Source: Schistocephalus solidus
Lineage: Eukaryota > Platyhelminthes > Cestoda > Diphyllobothriidea > Diphyllobothriidae
Assembly: GCA_017591395.1 (NCBI GenBank)
Contig: WEDG01009072.1
Location: 143,501 to 207,500, forward strand
Direction: 5' to 3'
Length of the DNA stretch: 64,000 nucleotides
The notes beneath the pieces are model-generated. The model worked only from the letters and a program-made list of their open reading frames with translations. It did not search any database and was not told where the DNA came from. The translations under genes were made by a program, and so were the position numbers. Below are positions 45,335-57,254 of this stretch, piece by piece. The number at the start of each line of letters is the position of its first letter. The first letter of the stretch is position 1.

Positions 45335-46700
45335 CAGGCATGAATTTCCGCAACCTATACTGCCGCACCTGTCAGCAGTGGGGCGTGATCAAAGTTCGCT
45401 GCGAAGTGCTTCTCGTTACCACTTCAACGGAGCGGGTACTGCCGCCCAAATGATCGGTTTGTGTGGCCTTGTCGCACACTTACCTGTATATGGATGTTTT
45501 TTTGTGTTCGCTTTCTAAGTGAAGGGAAGGTCAGTCCCTGCAGCACCACCATCGCTACGGCCATTACGCTTGCATCATCGCGCTTTTGTGTCGTGCCTGG
45601 CCTGCCCGATTGTCCGCCGACAGCAAGCTCCAAAACACTTGTCAACGACACGTAGCTCGTGGATGCGTAGGAGCCAATCGGACTCCCGCCTCATTCGGCG
45701 TCAGAATGCAAGAGTTGTCTTACTGACTTCGATTCTACCGTTATCGGTCACAGGTTTAGCAGGTGCTTTGGACAAGGGATGGAGGGGACTGTGGAAAGAA
45801 GTGCCAGAGAAGCATGTATAACCGAAGGTTTCTGCTAAGGGCTACCAGCCTATGAAACTCAGTGCAAATAAGTCATGTTCGAGCAAAGGACAGTGAACGA
45901 GGGTAGGAGGCGGAGGAGGAGGAGGAGGAGGAATTGTGGACATACGACGACAAGCATTTCGACTCTCTCCTCCCTGCTCAGCAGCAGATTTTAGGAGCAC
46001 TCAAAGCTCCCCAATATGCACCCGATTTCCTGGCCGTAGCACCCACTACCGTTCTTCTAGGTGTGCTTATGCGTGTTCGAACAAGGCCAGTCATCAGATT
46101 ACTAGGCTTTGCAATTGATCGCCACGTCGGTCCACGCGGGAGTGGGTGTATCTACTTTGGCGGTGCCCAGAGTTGGCGTGCCGACAAGTGCTTTTGCAGC
46201 ACCGTAGCACGGGCTGGAGAAAATGCAGCCTTATTACGGGAACGCGGTCGGTCCCATTTTCGCCGTAGTAGTTGATTGTTACCCGGGAAAAGGGTGGGGG
46301 GGGGGTGGTGGCTCAAAGGGGATCCGACTGCAGCAGCATCGGGCAAGGCAGGAACGAAGCGTGCGTAATGGATGTCTGTCAGCGGTCCCGCTCAATGCGT
46401 GTCTCGGCGGTTGACGAAGAGGAGAGGGGGTGCGGTACTGCGGGAGCACTCCGTCAAGGGGAGCCTGTCCGTGTCGCGGAAATAGGGGTCACAGACTGCT
46501 GGCTTTCTTTGTTCCTATTTCCACCTCTCTCTCTCTCTCCTGCATCTGGGCCTCTCTCTGCGCGCGCGCCCGCGCGTTTGTACACGCGAGCCTGGGCAAA
46601 AACAGGCCGGCCAGAACGGGTTAACGACGGCCACAGAAGTAGCCAAGACGGAAGGAGAAGACAGGACGCGTCAACTTTGTGCTACAGGTCAGGAGACACG
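45101..46700. other. GC/CpG-rich block with microsatellites
   Basis: Contains a GA run (45200-45225), a CGCA run (45306-45336), a GGA run (45907-45934), a poly-G stretch (46293-46305), a CT run (46526-46558) and a CG run (46559-46577). Long overlapping frames on both strands (45934-46275, 46272-46715) have no recognisable domain. Composition suggests a possible CpG island. Confidence 0.35.
45306..45336. repeat. (CGCA)n tetranucleotide repeat
   Basis: About seven CGCA units in a row; alternating purine-pyrimidine. Confidence 0.95.
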
Positions 46701-46777
46701 GGTGGAAAATGCTAAAAGCAGCTTGCCCCTCTTGTACGCTTTTTTTCAAGGGCAGACAATACTACTACAAATTCATT

Positions 46778-47222
46778 TCACCCAGTTGTGAAAAAGTCAG
46801 TGGCCTCGATGGGATTAGAACCCACGAGAGGAAGGGGAAGGTCTTATTACAGCCAGCGCTCTTGCCCCTTGAGCTATGAGGACCCATCGGGAGCCGTGAG
46901 TTTAATCACACATGGGTCAAGTTACTCACCCAGCCTCCTGCAACGTAAGGAATCCACCAATTCGGATACCAGTACGTTGACTGCCACAGCAGTATTTCCT
47001 AGGCAATCAATCTATAATCCACCAGATGACTACTAGGCGTCGTTACTTAAAGGAGGTTGTGGCAGCCTTTAATAATTCATCAGACCCAGTTTTGAAAACT
47101 CGGCAGCCTCGGTAGGTTAGAACCCACGACAGCAAGGGGTAGGCTCCAGTACGACCAGCGCTCTAGCTACTTGGGATTACAATGCACTACTGGAAGCCAT
47201 GCATTTAATCACACGTGACCTA
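46778..47222 (-). repeat. B9/B10: two tandem family B repeats
   Basis: B9 (46778-47038) has CCAGTTGTGAAAAAGTCAGT, GATGGGATTAGAACCCACGA and the upstream segment TCAAGTTACTCACCCAGCCT. B10 (47083-47222) repeats GACCCAGTTTTGAAAACTCG and the head. The period is about 307 bp. Confidence 0.7.
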
Positions 47223-48325
47223 AATCAGGGGAGTGTAAAAGAGAGTGAGGCAGATGCTTTGAAAGTCTAATATCAATATAATCCAGCGCAATTCACCGTC
47301 CCTGTACCACCCTACTGTGGAGCATACATCGTGGAAATCAACGGTCGAACTGTCGGTGGTGGTGATAAATGTTTCAGGAGGGAATTCCTTTTCAACTCTA
47401 AAAATATGCGCAGTAACGAACGGTAATCTATTTTAAACACCTGGCCATTTTGCTGTTACTCCAAATAGCTCCACCGTCATGTTCAAACGAGGATCCGGAT
47501 AAAATATTATTTTTACTACCAAGAAGATGATACAATGAGGACGTAAACCTTAAAATATTTCCGAGGGGTTAGACTCGAATGAGGGTAGTCTTTGGAAGTG
47601 AGACGCCCAGCTTGGTGTTCACCTCTTAACATGAGTTACTTTTTTCTTTGAAATCGTAAATTGCAAGAGCCTCCGTTTTTAATGAAGAACTGATCAGTCG
47701 CACGACACTATCCTGCATCAACTCAGAACTATACGTAAGGAAGTTTTGAAAGTTACTTTGTTTTCTGCAGCGCAAGTACTGCAATATTGTGGCTTCCCTC
47801 ACCAGAGGTCTTAAATCATGCCTCACCAAGATGCCGGTCAGATTTATACCGAATGTCAACTTTTTCCCTACAAAAAAAAACAGTTCTGAACTAGCAGGTG
47901 CATTATTATTTACCACTATGGTCGCAATCTTCACGGGATTGTTTATGCCAGTGGACGGCAGTCCTGCGTTTGTCCCTACCACGAGCCAGGCGAGAGCTAC
48001 AGTTGGCCAACACGAAGGCTAGATGACGAGTCGGCAAGCGTTATTCGGGCTGCGCACCCAGAACGAAGGTCAAATATTTTGAGGCGGGGTGCGATGGCAC
48101 GCTTTGGCCCAAGCTTACGCAGCGCCAGCCAGTTGCAGCTAATCCTCGCCTCAGATGACTGACCTACTCGGACAGTGAGCTGGTGCTTGTTGGAGGGACG
48201 AGAGAGAGAGAGAGAGAGAGAGTCAACTCCGGTGGCTGCGTTCCCACGGCACTCGGGGAAAAAATATTCGCCCATTAAAAAATATCGGACGCGTCCATGA
48301 ACTGTCATGCTGCGCTAAAAGCCGC
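47223..48325. other. unassigned DNA, includes (GA)n
   Basis: A minus-strand open frame of 118 codons at 47982-47626 lies in only moderately GC-rich DNA, with no recognisable domain and no repeat overlap. GA run at 48201-48224. Confidence 0.35.
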
Positions 48326-48329
48326 GTGT

Positions 48330-48720
48330 CTTGGAGGGCTGCCAACTGACGGCATAAGTGGTCTCTCATCTCCGGACGGAGAATCAGGCCCTCCCACTCA
48401 TATGGGATTCGAGCTGACCCACATTCTTGTTTGCTGAAAAACTCGTCCATCGTGTGCGGACCAGGTGAATGTGACACGTGTATGCGGACTAGGTAGCTTT
48501 GCCAGTCACTGCTCCCGATCACGCCTCCAGGTGTTTTGAATGCATCTTGACTTCGGGCTCAGATGGATGGGGGAAAAGAGTGGGTGCTGTAGATGCTGCG
48601 CAAGTCTTCTATCACTATAACCTCATTTGCATGCCTGTCACCGTTTCTGTACAAATTTTGCAGTGGGGTACACGAGTGAACGTCATCGGTACCGACCTTC
48701 GAACGGTCGTAGTCAATTTT
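48330..48720 (-). repeat. C/E composite copy
   Basis: GGCTGCCAACTGACGGCATA (E phrase, 48339) and, read on the minus strand, the C module (CATCTACAGCACCCACTC-like, GTGACAGGCATGCAAATGAG-like) ending near TCGAACGGTCGTAGTC. Confidence 0.5.
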
Positions 48721-50310
48721 TCAGTACTTTTTTTATGGACCCTGCTCCACTAACCGCATTTTTAACTGAGCCCAATCTTCCAGTCTTTGGTAATGTTCTC
48801 ATTACTTCGCTCGGTATCCCATTGTCTATGCAACCTTCCCACTGCTAAAGGGAACTGTCACCTTGATTTATCTCCCTGTGGTCAGTGGTTTAAATTCCAC
48901 AGGGCTTTTACCGACTTTTTTCTAACAGCCCTCACTCGGTTCAGACGAGGTAACTGATGAGCACATCGAACCCTTAGTGATAAGAGCCTGCTGGGTAAGC
49001 CGCAGGAGTTCCTATATTAAAGGTTTTACGATCATTGGGATTGAATAGTCATCAATTTCGTCCGGGTCTTTAACAGGTCCTTACAGGTTAATTCGCCCGG
49101 CGGATGGCTTACGCGTGTTCAGGAACGAATACAATGTAAGACCAGAGGGTAGATAGGTTTTGCGGAACTTAGTAGTCGTTTCCTCTTCAGTCAGTATTAG
49201 TACCATCATCAAGAACAGTAGCGGTGGTAGCAGCACCAAAAATTTCCCTATTCATAACTGGTTGATTGATTTTGAACCTCCGTGGCCTGAGATCAGAGCC
49301 GATATTAACAGCGTTAACATTTACAATCAAGTCCCAACCCATTGGAAGGAAAACAGAAGGACATCTGATGGGCTTCGCTGCTCTTTCCACGCCCCCTTTC
49401 ACCACATCCTGCCGCCGAATATAAACTGACGTGCGAGAAACCTCACCAATCTAACCGAATTTGGCGTAGAATACACTGTCCCGTTCTGTATTATACCAGG
49501 ATTCCATTTCCACGAATTAACTTGTAATATAGGCCGAAAAGGAATTAATGCAGGTGAACTAGGAGGCCTTTAGAATGCCCGTCTCTTTCTCCGATGGCTG
49601 CAGGACCTTTAAAACAATTTGACCTGAACCACACTGGCTGTAGAATATTCTGTTTCAACTGTTCCTCCAGAAGCCGTATCCTTTCTCCGTAGGATTAAAG
49701 GGTGGTGTCACTACCCCCACGGTGGGAGAGTATTTATCCAAGTCCGGTGCTGATAAGGACTTCTGCGACTCTCCCATATTTAGCGCTTCGTATTTGGTGA
49801 AATTTATTGAATATATCTGGCAGCCAACTATAGCTCGTTCGGTTAGTTCCAATAGAGTTCTGTTTAACCTAGCCGCTTTATAGCCTGTCTAGATTAAATC
49901 GCCTGGGTTGGCTTACTTCGTATCCGTCCGTAAGTAGGAGTGTTATAAATAAGCCGATTTGGATAGAAACACGGTTCTATAATGTGGGATGCTTAGCAAA
50001 GTTTAACTAATGCACTTGTAACCAAATGTCTCCAGGCGCACAGTAATAAAAGTAGTGTCAGATTACGCGGGAAGAAGATTGGACATTTGAACAAATAACC
50101 AAAGATTAGGGGCCAACAGAGGGAGAAAGTTTTCTGAGACAAACGATAAAATGTAAATTAAACCTTAAATAGTGTCAATAGAGATATAAAATGTCAGTTG
50201 AAGGGATACACTGTTAAGTCCGGGAGCAGCAACGGTGGGACAAAGGCCTAAAATTCTAGTGTTACAGGAGGAAAACATACGTGGGAACGTACACTGACCA
50301 CTACCGTGTG
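48721..50310. other. unassigned DNA
   Basis: A short degenerate triplet stretch lies at about 49190-49245. Open frame 49160-49429 has no known signature. Confidence 0.35.
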
Positions 50311-50319
50311 TCAGTTATG

Positions 50320-50590
50320 GTTGACCATCATCACACATGTGAGCCCGAGCCCCCCTTTTAGAAGCCCGGTAGATGGTGTGGCGCGCGTAGATAGGCTGGT
50401 CTTCACCGTACCCGCGTCCACCTACGGTCGTCTCTACATTGTCTTGCCATCGGAGCCGGTGGTTATGGGAGGAGAAAAGGGGACACATGCGTGGCGCACG
50501 TAGATGGTCTGATTGGCTTTGTCCGCAACCGTGCTCCTGACCAACTCCGGTCGTCCTGACATGCTGGGTGAGTGAGGAGTGATTGTGGTC
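50320..50590. repeat. two D module fragments
   Basis: GTGGCGCGCGTAGATAGGCT (50379) and GCGTGGCGCACGTAGATGGT (50490) repeat the D phrase about 110 bases apart, with CCTACGGTCGTC and CTCCGGTCGTCC following. Confidence 0.5.
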
Positions 50591-52370
50591 AATTTTGTGC
50601 TACTTGACCTCCCTATCAACTAATTCAAGTAACTAAGTCCCCGGCGCTGCACTAACTACGTTGCAACGGTCTAACTGTCTCTGTCTTCTCAATTGTTGGT
50701 TAACCACTGTTAGTGCTCACTTGATTTCTTGACAGCCTGCTCTCTGTGCTCGCCTCTTCTCCATTTCTACCAATAAATGACGGGGTTAAGTCGCTCTGCG
50801 ATGCGAATGAAACCCATGCTCGCCTAACTCCGCGTGGACGTTGTTCTTTGCTCCTGGTACCGCACAGAATCCCAACGACGTCCTTCTTTGTCTTTCGCCT
50901 CATGAACTCACTACTGCTCCCCTCTATCAAACGTCATTGCCCACCTACAGGCATCGAAAAGGAGATCAACTCAAAACCTGGATTATGCAGTTCACCAAGA
51001 CATCTAGGCGATTTTCGCACCTTCTCTGATCAGTCTTCATCGCTGAAGTAGGGGATGGGTAGAGTTAGCCAGGTCCGCAAACGTAGATCGTTGTACAGGG
51101 AGAGACATACAATTCACGAAATCACCGAGGATGGCAAGATCACACACAAAACACCAAATCTTTCTGACCCTTTGCACTAGAGAGTTAGGACGATAAAGGA
51201 TGGGTGTGCCTCAGGGAATTTTTCGGTGATCCGCTCCCCAAAGTGGTGCTTGTTCGCATGTAGGTAGGTTAGGTGGCATCTCCCCTAACCTGCCATATCA
51301 CACTCCCCGCTGGCGCACTTATGCATGCCTCTACGTGATATTGTTTTTAAAATCACGTCTCCTAGCCCTCTTTGATATTTCACTAGCCCCGCCTACGTCC
51401 GATACTACAAAACCCTGCGTTTAAGGGCTGTGTTCCCAACATGCGTAGCGTCCTTTCCGGTGCGCTTCTTCGTAGGTCTTAAGGCCGGTGAAAGCTACTG
51501 CCATTGAATCTACCAGAGTTCGATTCAGCTGATATTCAGGGCCTACATTCAGTGAGGAATCTTATCGATTAGGAAGGATTACCCAGGTGAGGTTGTAATA
51601 TGAATGAACGGGATGCTGAATTTTTAAGGCACACCTATTCAGTCGCCTGAAAAATCAACACTCGGTTAAATAATACCAATTTAATTACATGCATGTTGCA
51701 TTCGATTTGCGATTCCCTCATAAATTCAAAGGTATTTTATTGAAAAAGCAATTAAAATGTATTTTCTTGTGCTCATTTGGCAGCAAATGACGTCTTCTTC
51801 CAATTTTATGCTAACATGAGAGGTACGTATAGAGGCTTTTAATGGGTTTTCAATTCCCGAATAATTTTAACTCCGATCCGCCGTTACATTTACGTTTGGG
51901 TTTTAAGTCTACGAGCTGTACGCTTTCAGTGTAAGGAACATTATGCATTCCTCTATGCTCTTGATAAGATACCATAGAGTGTTAATAAAAATCTGCAATC
52001 GCGCTGGACTATGTTGTATCCGTCACTAGGAACATAAATAAACGTTCAGATAAGATTTAGCTGACTGGCCATTGGACAGTCTTAAAAAAATTCATAATTA
52101 TAACGCTAATTAAAACCTAATTATATCCTTCAATCGTACATTTAATTTAAAAAAGACATGAGTTTCCACCAAGAGAATACAAGAAATAATATTTTTGCTG
52201 ACACGCGTCCGACCTACTCTGTGATTGTATTGTAAAAATAATGAAGATTAAAACTCCATTTAAGTGATCTTTCCTAATCAAAAACGCATTTCCGAATTTC
52301 GCTCTACAATTCCTGTTACTGGCTGTATAATTTCCTCTCTGTATACTGCCACTTTGTACAACTCGTAGTT
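50591..52370. other. unassigned DNA
   Basis: 51600-52340 is AT-rich. No shared repeat or gene recognised. Confidence 0.35.
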
Positions 52371-52374
52371 ACTT

Positions 52375-52449
52375 TGCAGACTGTCAGCTGACGGGACAAG
52401 TAGGTCCTCCTCCTACTCGAGGGTCAGACTGCGAGGAGAAATTCGGGAC
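52375..52449. repeat. E-type fragment
   Basis: GACTGTCAGCTGACGGGACA and GAGGGTCAGACTGCGAGG match the E phrase and abut A11. Confidence 0.4.
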
Positions 52450-52755
52450 TTTCGTTGATGAACCCTCATAATTCGCTCATGGAACTCACTCGTCCCGTTC
52501 TGCCTTAGGGTTCACTCTCGAGCCCCGCCAGCAGCAACACAGCGAATAGTGGTAGTAAAGGCAGACGAACAATGCTCCCAGAGGCAAGGGAGATTGGAAC
52601 GACTATTTCTGGCTCATTAGTCGTCATTAGCCAGCGATGCTCAGCCCCAGCTGGTGCCCCACCCGGGGCTCGAACCCGCAACCCGTTGATCAGAAGTCCA
52701 CCGCTCTAACCACTGAGCCCTGGGCTCATTGTCTTGCCGATTTAGATCGGGACTC
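52450..52755 (-). repeat. A11: tRNA-headed repeat, family A
   Basis: A well-preserved copy. Body CACTCGTCCCGTTCTGCCTT and GAGCCCCGCCAGCAGCAACA. Minus-strand head (52665-52731) with B-box in GGGGCTCGAACCCGC and A-box in CACTGAGCCCTGGGCTC. Trailer GTCTTGCCGATTTAGATCGG. Confidence 0.75.
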
Positions 52756-52984
52756 CCTTTGCAAGGACCGACTGGTGACCAGCGCATGCATGATATCAAC
52801 ACGTGACATCAGAATCGACAGTCACTGTCCCACGCCCTTGTCTTGCGTGGAGCGAATGAACAGGACATAAATGATGCGTAGGTTCACCTGACAACAGTCG
52901 CAGTACCGCACAAGACGCCACTGCTATACAAGCGAAAATGCGAGTCCCAGGAAGTAATTGAGAAGAAGTAGATGCGATTGCTGG

Positions 52985-53055
52985 GACAAGAGCTTTATTC
53001 GGCTGATTTTTCAGATTCCATCTCGAACCCATCATCAGAGACAGTATCAGATACG
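52985..53055 (-). ncRNA. hammerhead-like motif in sense terminal repeat
   Basis: On the minus strand: GTCT, CTGATGA, TGGGTTCGAGATGGAATCT, GAAAAATC, AGCC. The CTGATGA and GAAA cores are present; the GTC cleavage triplet has become ATC and stem I is imperfect. Part of the Penelope-like relic. Confidence 0.55.
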
Positions 53056-53319
53056 AGTACTTCGTACACACGGAGTTGCAGTATTTATAGGATGCAGGCG
53101 CTATGCTACTACCTGCCTATGGCAATTAACGACTTCCCTTTAATCGATGATGTCTGCGCTCTGGTACGATAATTGTTCGATGGTCGGCATGGGGGTCGTT
53201 ATCCGCTGAAATTTCATCACCCGTGTTAGAGGTTGGCGTACTACTTGCTCGGCCATCTGGCTAACCGGCACTGGCGTTGGAAAATGCGTTCACCTGAGCG
53301 CTCGCCGAGCGGCCGATTG

Positions 53320-54212
53320 CTCTGGCCAAAGTGAGTCGCAACACCGAATATGGGTTGGGGAGGTCACTGCACCTGTTGATCGACTTTTGGCCTGTAAACC
53401 CTGATTCAAACAACTCGGTTTCATCGAATTTGAATTTGTGGCCGGCTCACGCCGAATGAGCCGTGACTTAAGAATTGGCTTCATTGCGCCGCACTGCTGC
53501 CGCCTGTTCGGCAAATAGTGTCCCAAGCAGTCTTTTGATTTATCCGACGTAGTTTCTTTGCCAGCAGCTGCAACAGATCCGATAAACAACTCCAGATGTT
53601 TCTTGTCGCGCCAGTGGGTCCTTTGGTCTCATTACCTGACTCCGAATGGTGACCTCCGGTCTGTGTGTGACTCCAACTCCAAGTGGCGCGAGAAGGCGGC
53701 TGACGGCCTCCGATACGTTTTTGACGTATGGAATTGCACGCCAATATTTAAGTACGGTGCGATTTTGCCTTTCGTCTCGTTTGTGCATGCACAGGTTGAC
53801 GAAGTTGCACGGGTAGCCATTTTCCCTGAACACCCGTCGAAGATATTTTAATTCGGGAGCCTTGCCCTCCGGTTCACTGCAGTGTGTCTCAACACGCCGC
53901 TATAGCGTCCTAACGCAAATGCGTTTGTGGCTGATTGGGTGGTTTCTGTTTAATTTCAGTACTTGTATCGCATTTGTCGCTTTCCTGAACAATTTGGTCT
54001 TTAGGCCACCACAATATTTGCGACAGAAGAGGACGTCGAGGAAGGCCAGTTGGTCGTTTTCTTCCTCCATCGTAAATTGTATGTCTGGGAAGACGCTGAT
54101 GAGAACCTCTTTGAACGTGAGCACCTGATCCCGTTCGATGATGACGAAGGTGACATCCACACGCCGAGCCCAGAATTTCGGCCTGTGGTGTTGGAAGGCC
54201 AGCAAATCATAC
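53320..54212 (-). pseudogene. RT C-terminal part + GIY-YIG endonuclease of a Penelope-like element
   Basis: One frame runs from about 54212 down to about 53320, broken only by stops. The RT catalytic block appears as FWARRVDVTFVIIERDQVLT, where the usual aromatic-x-D-D is altered to R-V-D-V, so activity is lost. It continues through FPDIQFTMEEENDQLAFLDV and NHPISHKRICVRTL to a stop at 53900-53902. The frame resumes with RRVETHCSEPEGK, KRDERQNRT and the linker RPKDPLARQETSG. The endonuclease begins VVYRICCSCWQRNYVG (the GIY- and YIG-like motifs), followed at once by a stop (53540-53542). Stops interrupt the downstream HAAAVRRNE-like and FTG..SIN..SDLPNPYSVLRL regions. No frameshift is needed between RT and endonuclease. 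A pseudogene; the N-terminal RT is absent. Confidence 0.75.
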
Positions 54213-54261
54213 CGCTGTAGGATTGCCTCAGCTATCAGTCCGTATCAGTTCGCTACCCGTA

Positions 54262-54325
54262 TCTGATACTGTCTCTGACGATGTGTGCGAGTTGAAATTC
54301 GAAACGTCAGGCGAATGGAGCTCTT
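54262..54325 (+). ncRNA. hammerhead-like motif in inverted terminal repeat
   Basis: GTCT, CTGACGA, TGTGTGCGAGTTGAAATTC, GAAAC, GTC, AGGC. The GAAAC-GTC part is intact and CTGATGA is changed to CTGACGA. Opposite orientation to the RT frame. Confidence 0.55.
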
Positions 54326-54385
54326 GTCCAAGCAATCGCATCTTCTTCTCATGCCACTGCTATGCCGAGCCAGTACGGTCCTCAG

Positions 54386-54529
54386 CTAGTTGGTTCGGCT
54401 AATTTCAGAGCTCTGTTTACTGCTCCCACTTTCGACAACTTCTGCCCTAGTCATCTAATCACAGACCACGATTACTTCAGCTTGATGGGAAACCCTCTGG
54501 GCATTTTCTTGGTGGAGGTGGGTAAAGGG
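54386..54529. other. short unassigned spacer
   Basis: Lies between the Penelope-like relic and the nested T element; nothing recognised. Confidence 0.4.
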
Positions 54530-55367
54530 TAGGGCCTTCTTATGTGGCCCCCTCAACAGGACACGGGGATTTGAACGCCCCACCGAAGTAATAAAGCTGA
54601 CCACATGCATAACTCCAGGAAAGGGGAAAGGTAAGGATGACTTGTATAGCCACCTAAGCAGGACACGAGAATAGGAACCACCCCGCCAAATTAAAATGTG
54701 CAACCTTGCGATAAATTTCAGGAATGGTAAATATTCCCGTCTCTTAAACCGAACACTAATCCTCACATAAAATTGAACTCTGACCTTGATCTTGACCCTA
54801 GCCCTACCCTAAACGCAAACCCTACAGTTAACACGAACCCAAATATTAAAACTTAGCCTAATACTTTACCCAGGTGCTCACCTTAACCCTAAACGTAAAC
54901 TTAGCGCTAACCCTCATCTTAATCATAAACATAATTTCTCCGGAAGCTGGCCCGTAGTTCCTGTTCCCGTGTCCTGTTTAGGCGGCCGCATTCCCGTGTC
55001 CTTATCCTAAAATTAACCACAACTCAAACTTTACCCGTAATCCTGATCTTTGCCCTAACCCAAACCTTAGCCCTAAGGCTTCAGTTAACACCAACCCTAA
55101 CCTTAAACCTAACTTACCTTAATGTTAATCTTAACTGTAACCCTAATCATCAACACTAGCAAAAACGCAGACCTAAACCGTGACCCTAGTCTTAATCGTA
55201 ACCTCATCCTAAGCCCGCAGTTAAGGCTAACACTAACTTTCCTAAACAGCAGTCGTAACCTAACTGGAAACTTAACCCTATTATCCTAGAAATCGGCGCA
55301 AGGACGCCTGTATTGTGAGCGGGTTCCGTTCGCGTATCCTATATAGGGGGCCGTGTAAGTCATTCTT
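54530..55367 (+). mobile_element. T10: nested telomere-core TIR elements
   Basis: The order is left arm, left arm, core, short right arm, core, right arm. The outer left arm is about 54530-54630 (CTTATGTGGCCCCCTCAACA, AATAAAGCTGACCACATGCA). The inner left arm is 54633-54745 (AAGGATGACTTGTATAGCCA, AATTTCAGGAATGGTAAATA). The inner core of CCCTAA-type hexamers is about 54745-54930. The inner right arm is 54935-54990 (CCGTGTCCTGTTTAGGCGGC). The outer core continues about 55000-55283. The outer right arm is 55284-55367 (AGAAATCGGCGCAAGGACGC to AAGTCATTCTT). About 460 bp of core in total. Confidence 0.65.
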
Positions 55368-55369
55368 AA

Positions 55370-56425
55370 GTCTTGAAGTTGCCGAGGCGAAAGTGCTTCC
55401 GTCTACCATAGTGACTGCCAGGGTATGCCCACCACATGGTTAAGCGGCAGCCTATCAGGACATACGTTCAATATATTACTGCAGTTTTAACATCCGCAGA
55501 ACCGGACTTCAAATGTCAACGTCTGCACCTAACCCCTCCTGCCCCACAAGATTCAACTGCACGGCGGATATAGCTCTATTTATTAACCACCAAAATTGCC
55601 CCTACCGCTGTGTCCTGTGCCCCGTCTATAGGCAATGGACTTTCCACCTCAGTACCGAGGTATCTGCTTGCTTCGCACATGCTGCTTCAACTCCGAGAGC
55701 CAAACCCAGCTGTAGGTCTTCCCACTGCCTGCCAGTGTCTGCCCTACGGCTAATCCGGTAGATTTCGTCTACCGGGGGGTTGTCGTCATCTCAAACACCT
55801 TGGTGAGTCTTTCTGACCCAGCGCATCTGCCTGATAGGGTTTAGCCGGTGCTTTAAACTTCTTGGCCCTGGGCGGGGGGAGAGGAGGGTAGCAGACAGGG
55901 CCGTCCGAAATTGGAGGCTCTGTTCAATCCCGCCCCTCTCCAGCGCATAAGTTATATTTCTGCGCTTATGGGTTCCAACTGGCAGTTTTTGAGCCCCCTG
56001 TACCGGCTTTCTGCACATAAATAGGTCCCTTTCTTCTCGTGCAGACAACAGCTTAATCGCCTACAGCCCAGACAGTGCTGGGCTAGGGTATAGATGAGTA
56101 TTTATAAAAATTGCATTCCCCTCAGACCCACTGAGTGATCATGTGGTTTCAGTAGCGATTCACTCCGTTATTTATTCGTGTCATACCGGTAAGATAAGCA
56201 GAAATAAGTTGTTTTTTTTCGAATTTGAGCAACTGTCAGGACTTTTCAGCAAGATTTCATTAAACCACTCAAAACCAGATTCCCTTCTCTCGCCAACCTG
56301 CTCGTAATGCACCGAGTGGCAGCTATACGATCAGACATTAATTCATTGGATAAATACCAGCGTTCTAGTTTGCCATTGAAGTTTTCGGTAGGAAGCGAGA
56401 ACAGGACCCCGTGACGTTGCATTAA
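55370..56425. other. unassigned DNA
   Basis: GC-moderate; no repeat or gene recognised. Confidence 0.35.
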
Positions 56426-56427
56426 CT

Positions 56428-56498
56428 TACAGGAAGATTAGATTTAGTGCTAACGTTGGGGTTAGGAGGAGAGTTAGGATTACGGTTAAGGTTACCTC
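56428..56498 (-). repeat. T11: degenerate TTAGGG-type tract
   Basis: GTTGGGGTTAGGAGGAGAGT and GATTACGGTTAAGGTTACC. Core-like only. Confidence 0.45.
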
Positions 56499-56499
56499 A

Positions 56500-57250
56500 C
56501 CTGAAGATGCACCCCCCTGTTACCATGTTTTACCAAGAACAGATTACGGTCTACCCTCTCTGCCCAGAATTTTTGACCATATTCCGATGGCATCGGTGAA
56601 CTTTGCTATGGTAGAGGTTATGATCTGGTGTAAAAACGCTCCAAAACTCACCGGTGGCAGTAAATTGCTTTGCTTCCCTGTTCAGGGTGTTCAGTGTACT
56701 CCGAACGGCTGAAATGGTAAAAGGTTGGTCGGTACGACGACTGAGGAAATCTTCAGTGTATTTCATGTTAGTCAGTCCAGCTATGTAGTTAGGTATTCGA
56801 ATTGATCACTTTTTTTAGGCCACAAGACACAATCAGACTCGTGGTTATCCTATAAGTAAAAGACAAACCTATACTTCGAGAGTTTTTGACAGCATTGATG
56901 CCTCCTTTACGAATATCCTCCGGTAGTGTGATTCCAGGGACTTTCCGGCAGCATCTCTTCTAGGGCGGTGCCTTGTTTCCTGGCAAACTTAGCGTTGTGA
57001 ACTCGTCTGAGGTTGAGACTGCGACCTATCCGGTGTGCTCTTTACGTCAGACAAAATCAGCTCGTCGTTAGTTCAAACTCGCTTCCAGGCTTGTAATACG
57101 AAAGTAATCCTAAATTATACGCAAGTCTGGACTGGACTACCAAAAGCTCAGACAGAATTTCAACAAGAGCAGGGCACAGAATAGGAATTTGCAGACTCTT
57201 TTAACTAGGGACAACCCGATGCGCCTCAAACACGAAATTTTACCTTCGTT
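56500..57250. other. unassigned DNA
   Basis: No repeat or gene recognised. Confidence 0.35.
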
Positions 57251-57254
57251 GCGG

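Larger units (their letters stand above)
52905..54385 (-). mobile_element. Penelope-like retroelement relic with inverted terminal repeats
   Basis: Bounded by related repeats in inverted orientation: 52905-53095 (same sense as the coding region on the minus strand) and about 54235-54385 (opposite sense). Both contain ATCTGATACTGTCTCTGA-type sequence, a hammerhead-like motif and GCGATTGC..GGACAAGAGCT. Between them lies one degenerate reading frame for the end of a reverse transcriptase and a GIY-YIG endonuclease. Penelope elements are known for terminal repeats (pseudo-LTRs) that may be direct or inverted, for hammerheads within them, and for RT plus GIY-YIG proteins. The 5' part of the RT is missing. 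Confidence 0.7.

Noticed and set aside
54530..55367. True chromosome end or telomere
   Set aside because: Hexamers are heavily degenerate, bounded by inverted arms and embedded in other sequence on both sides.
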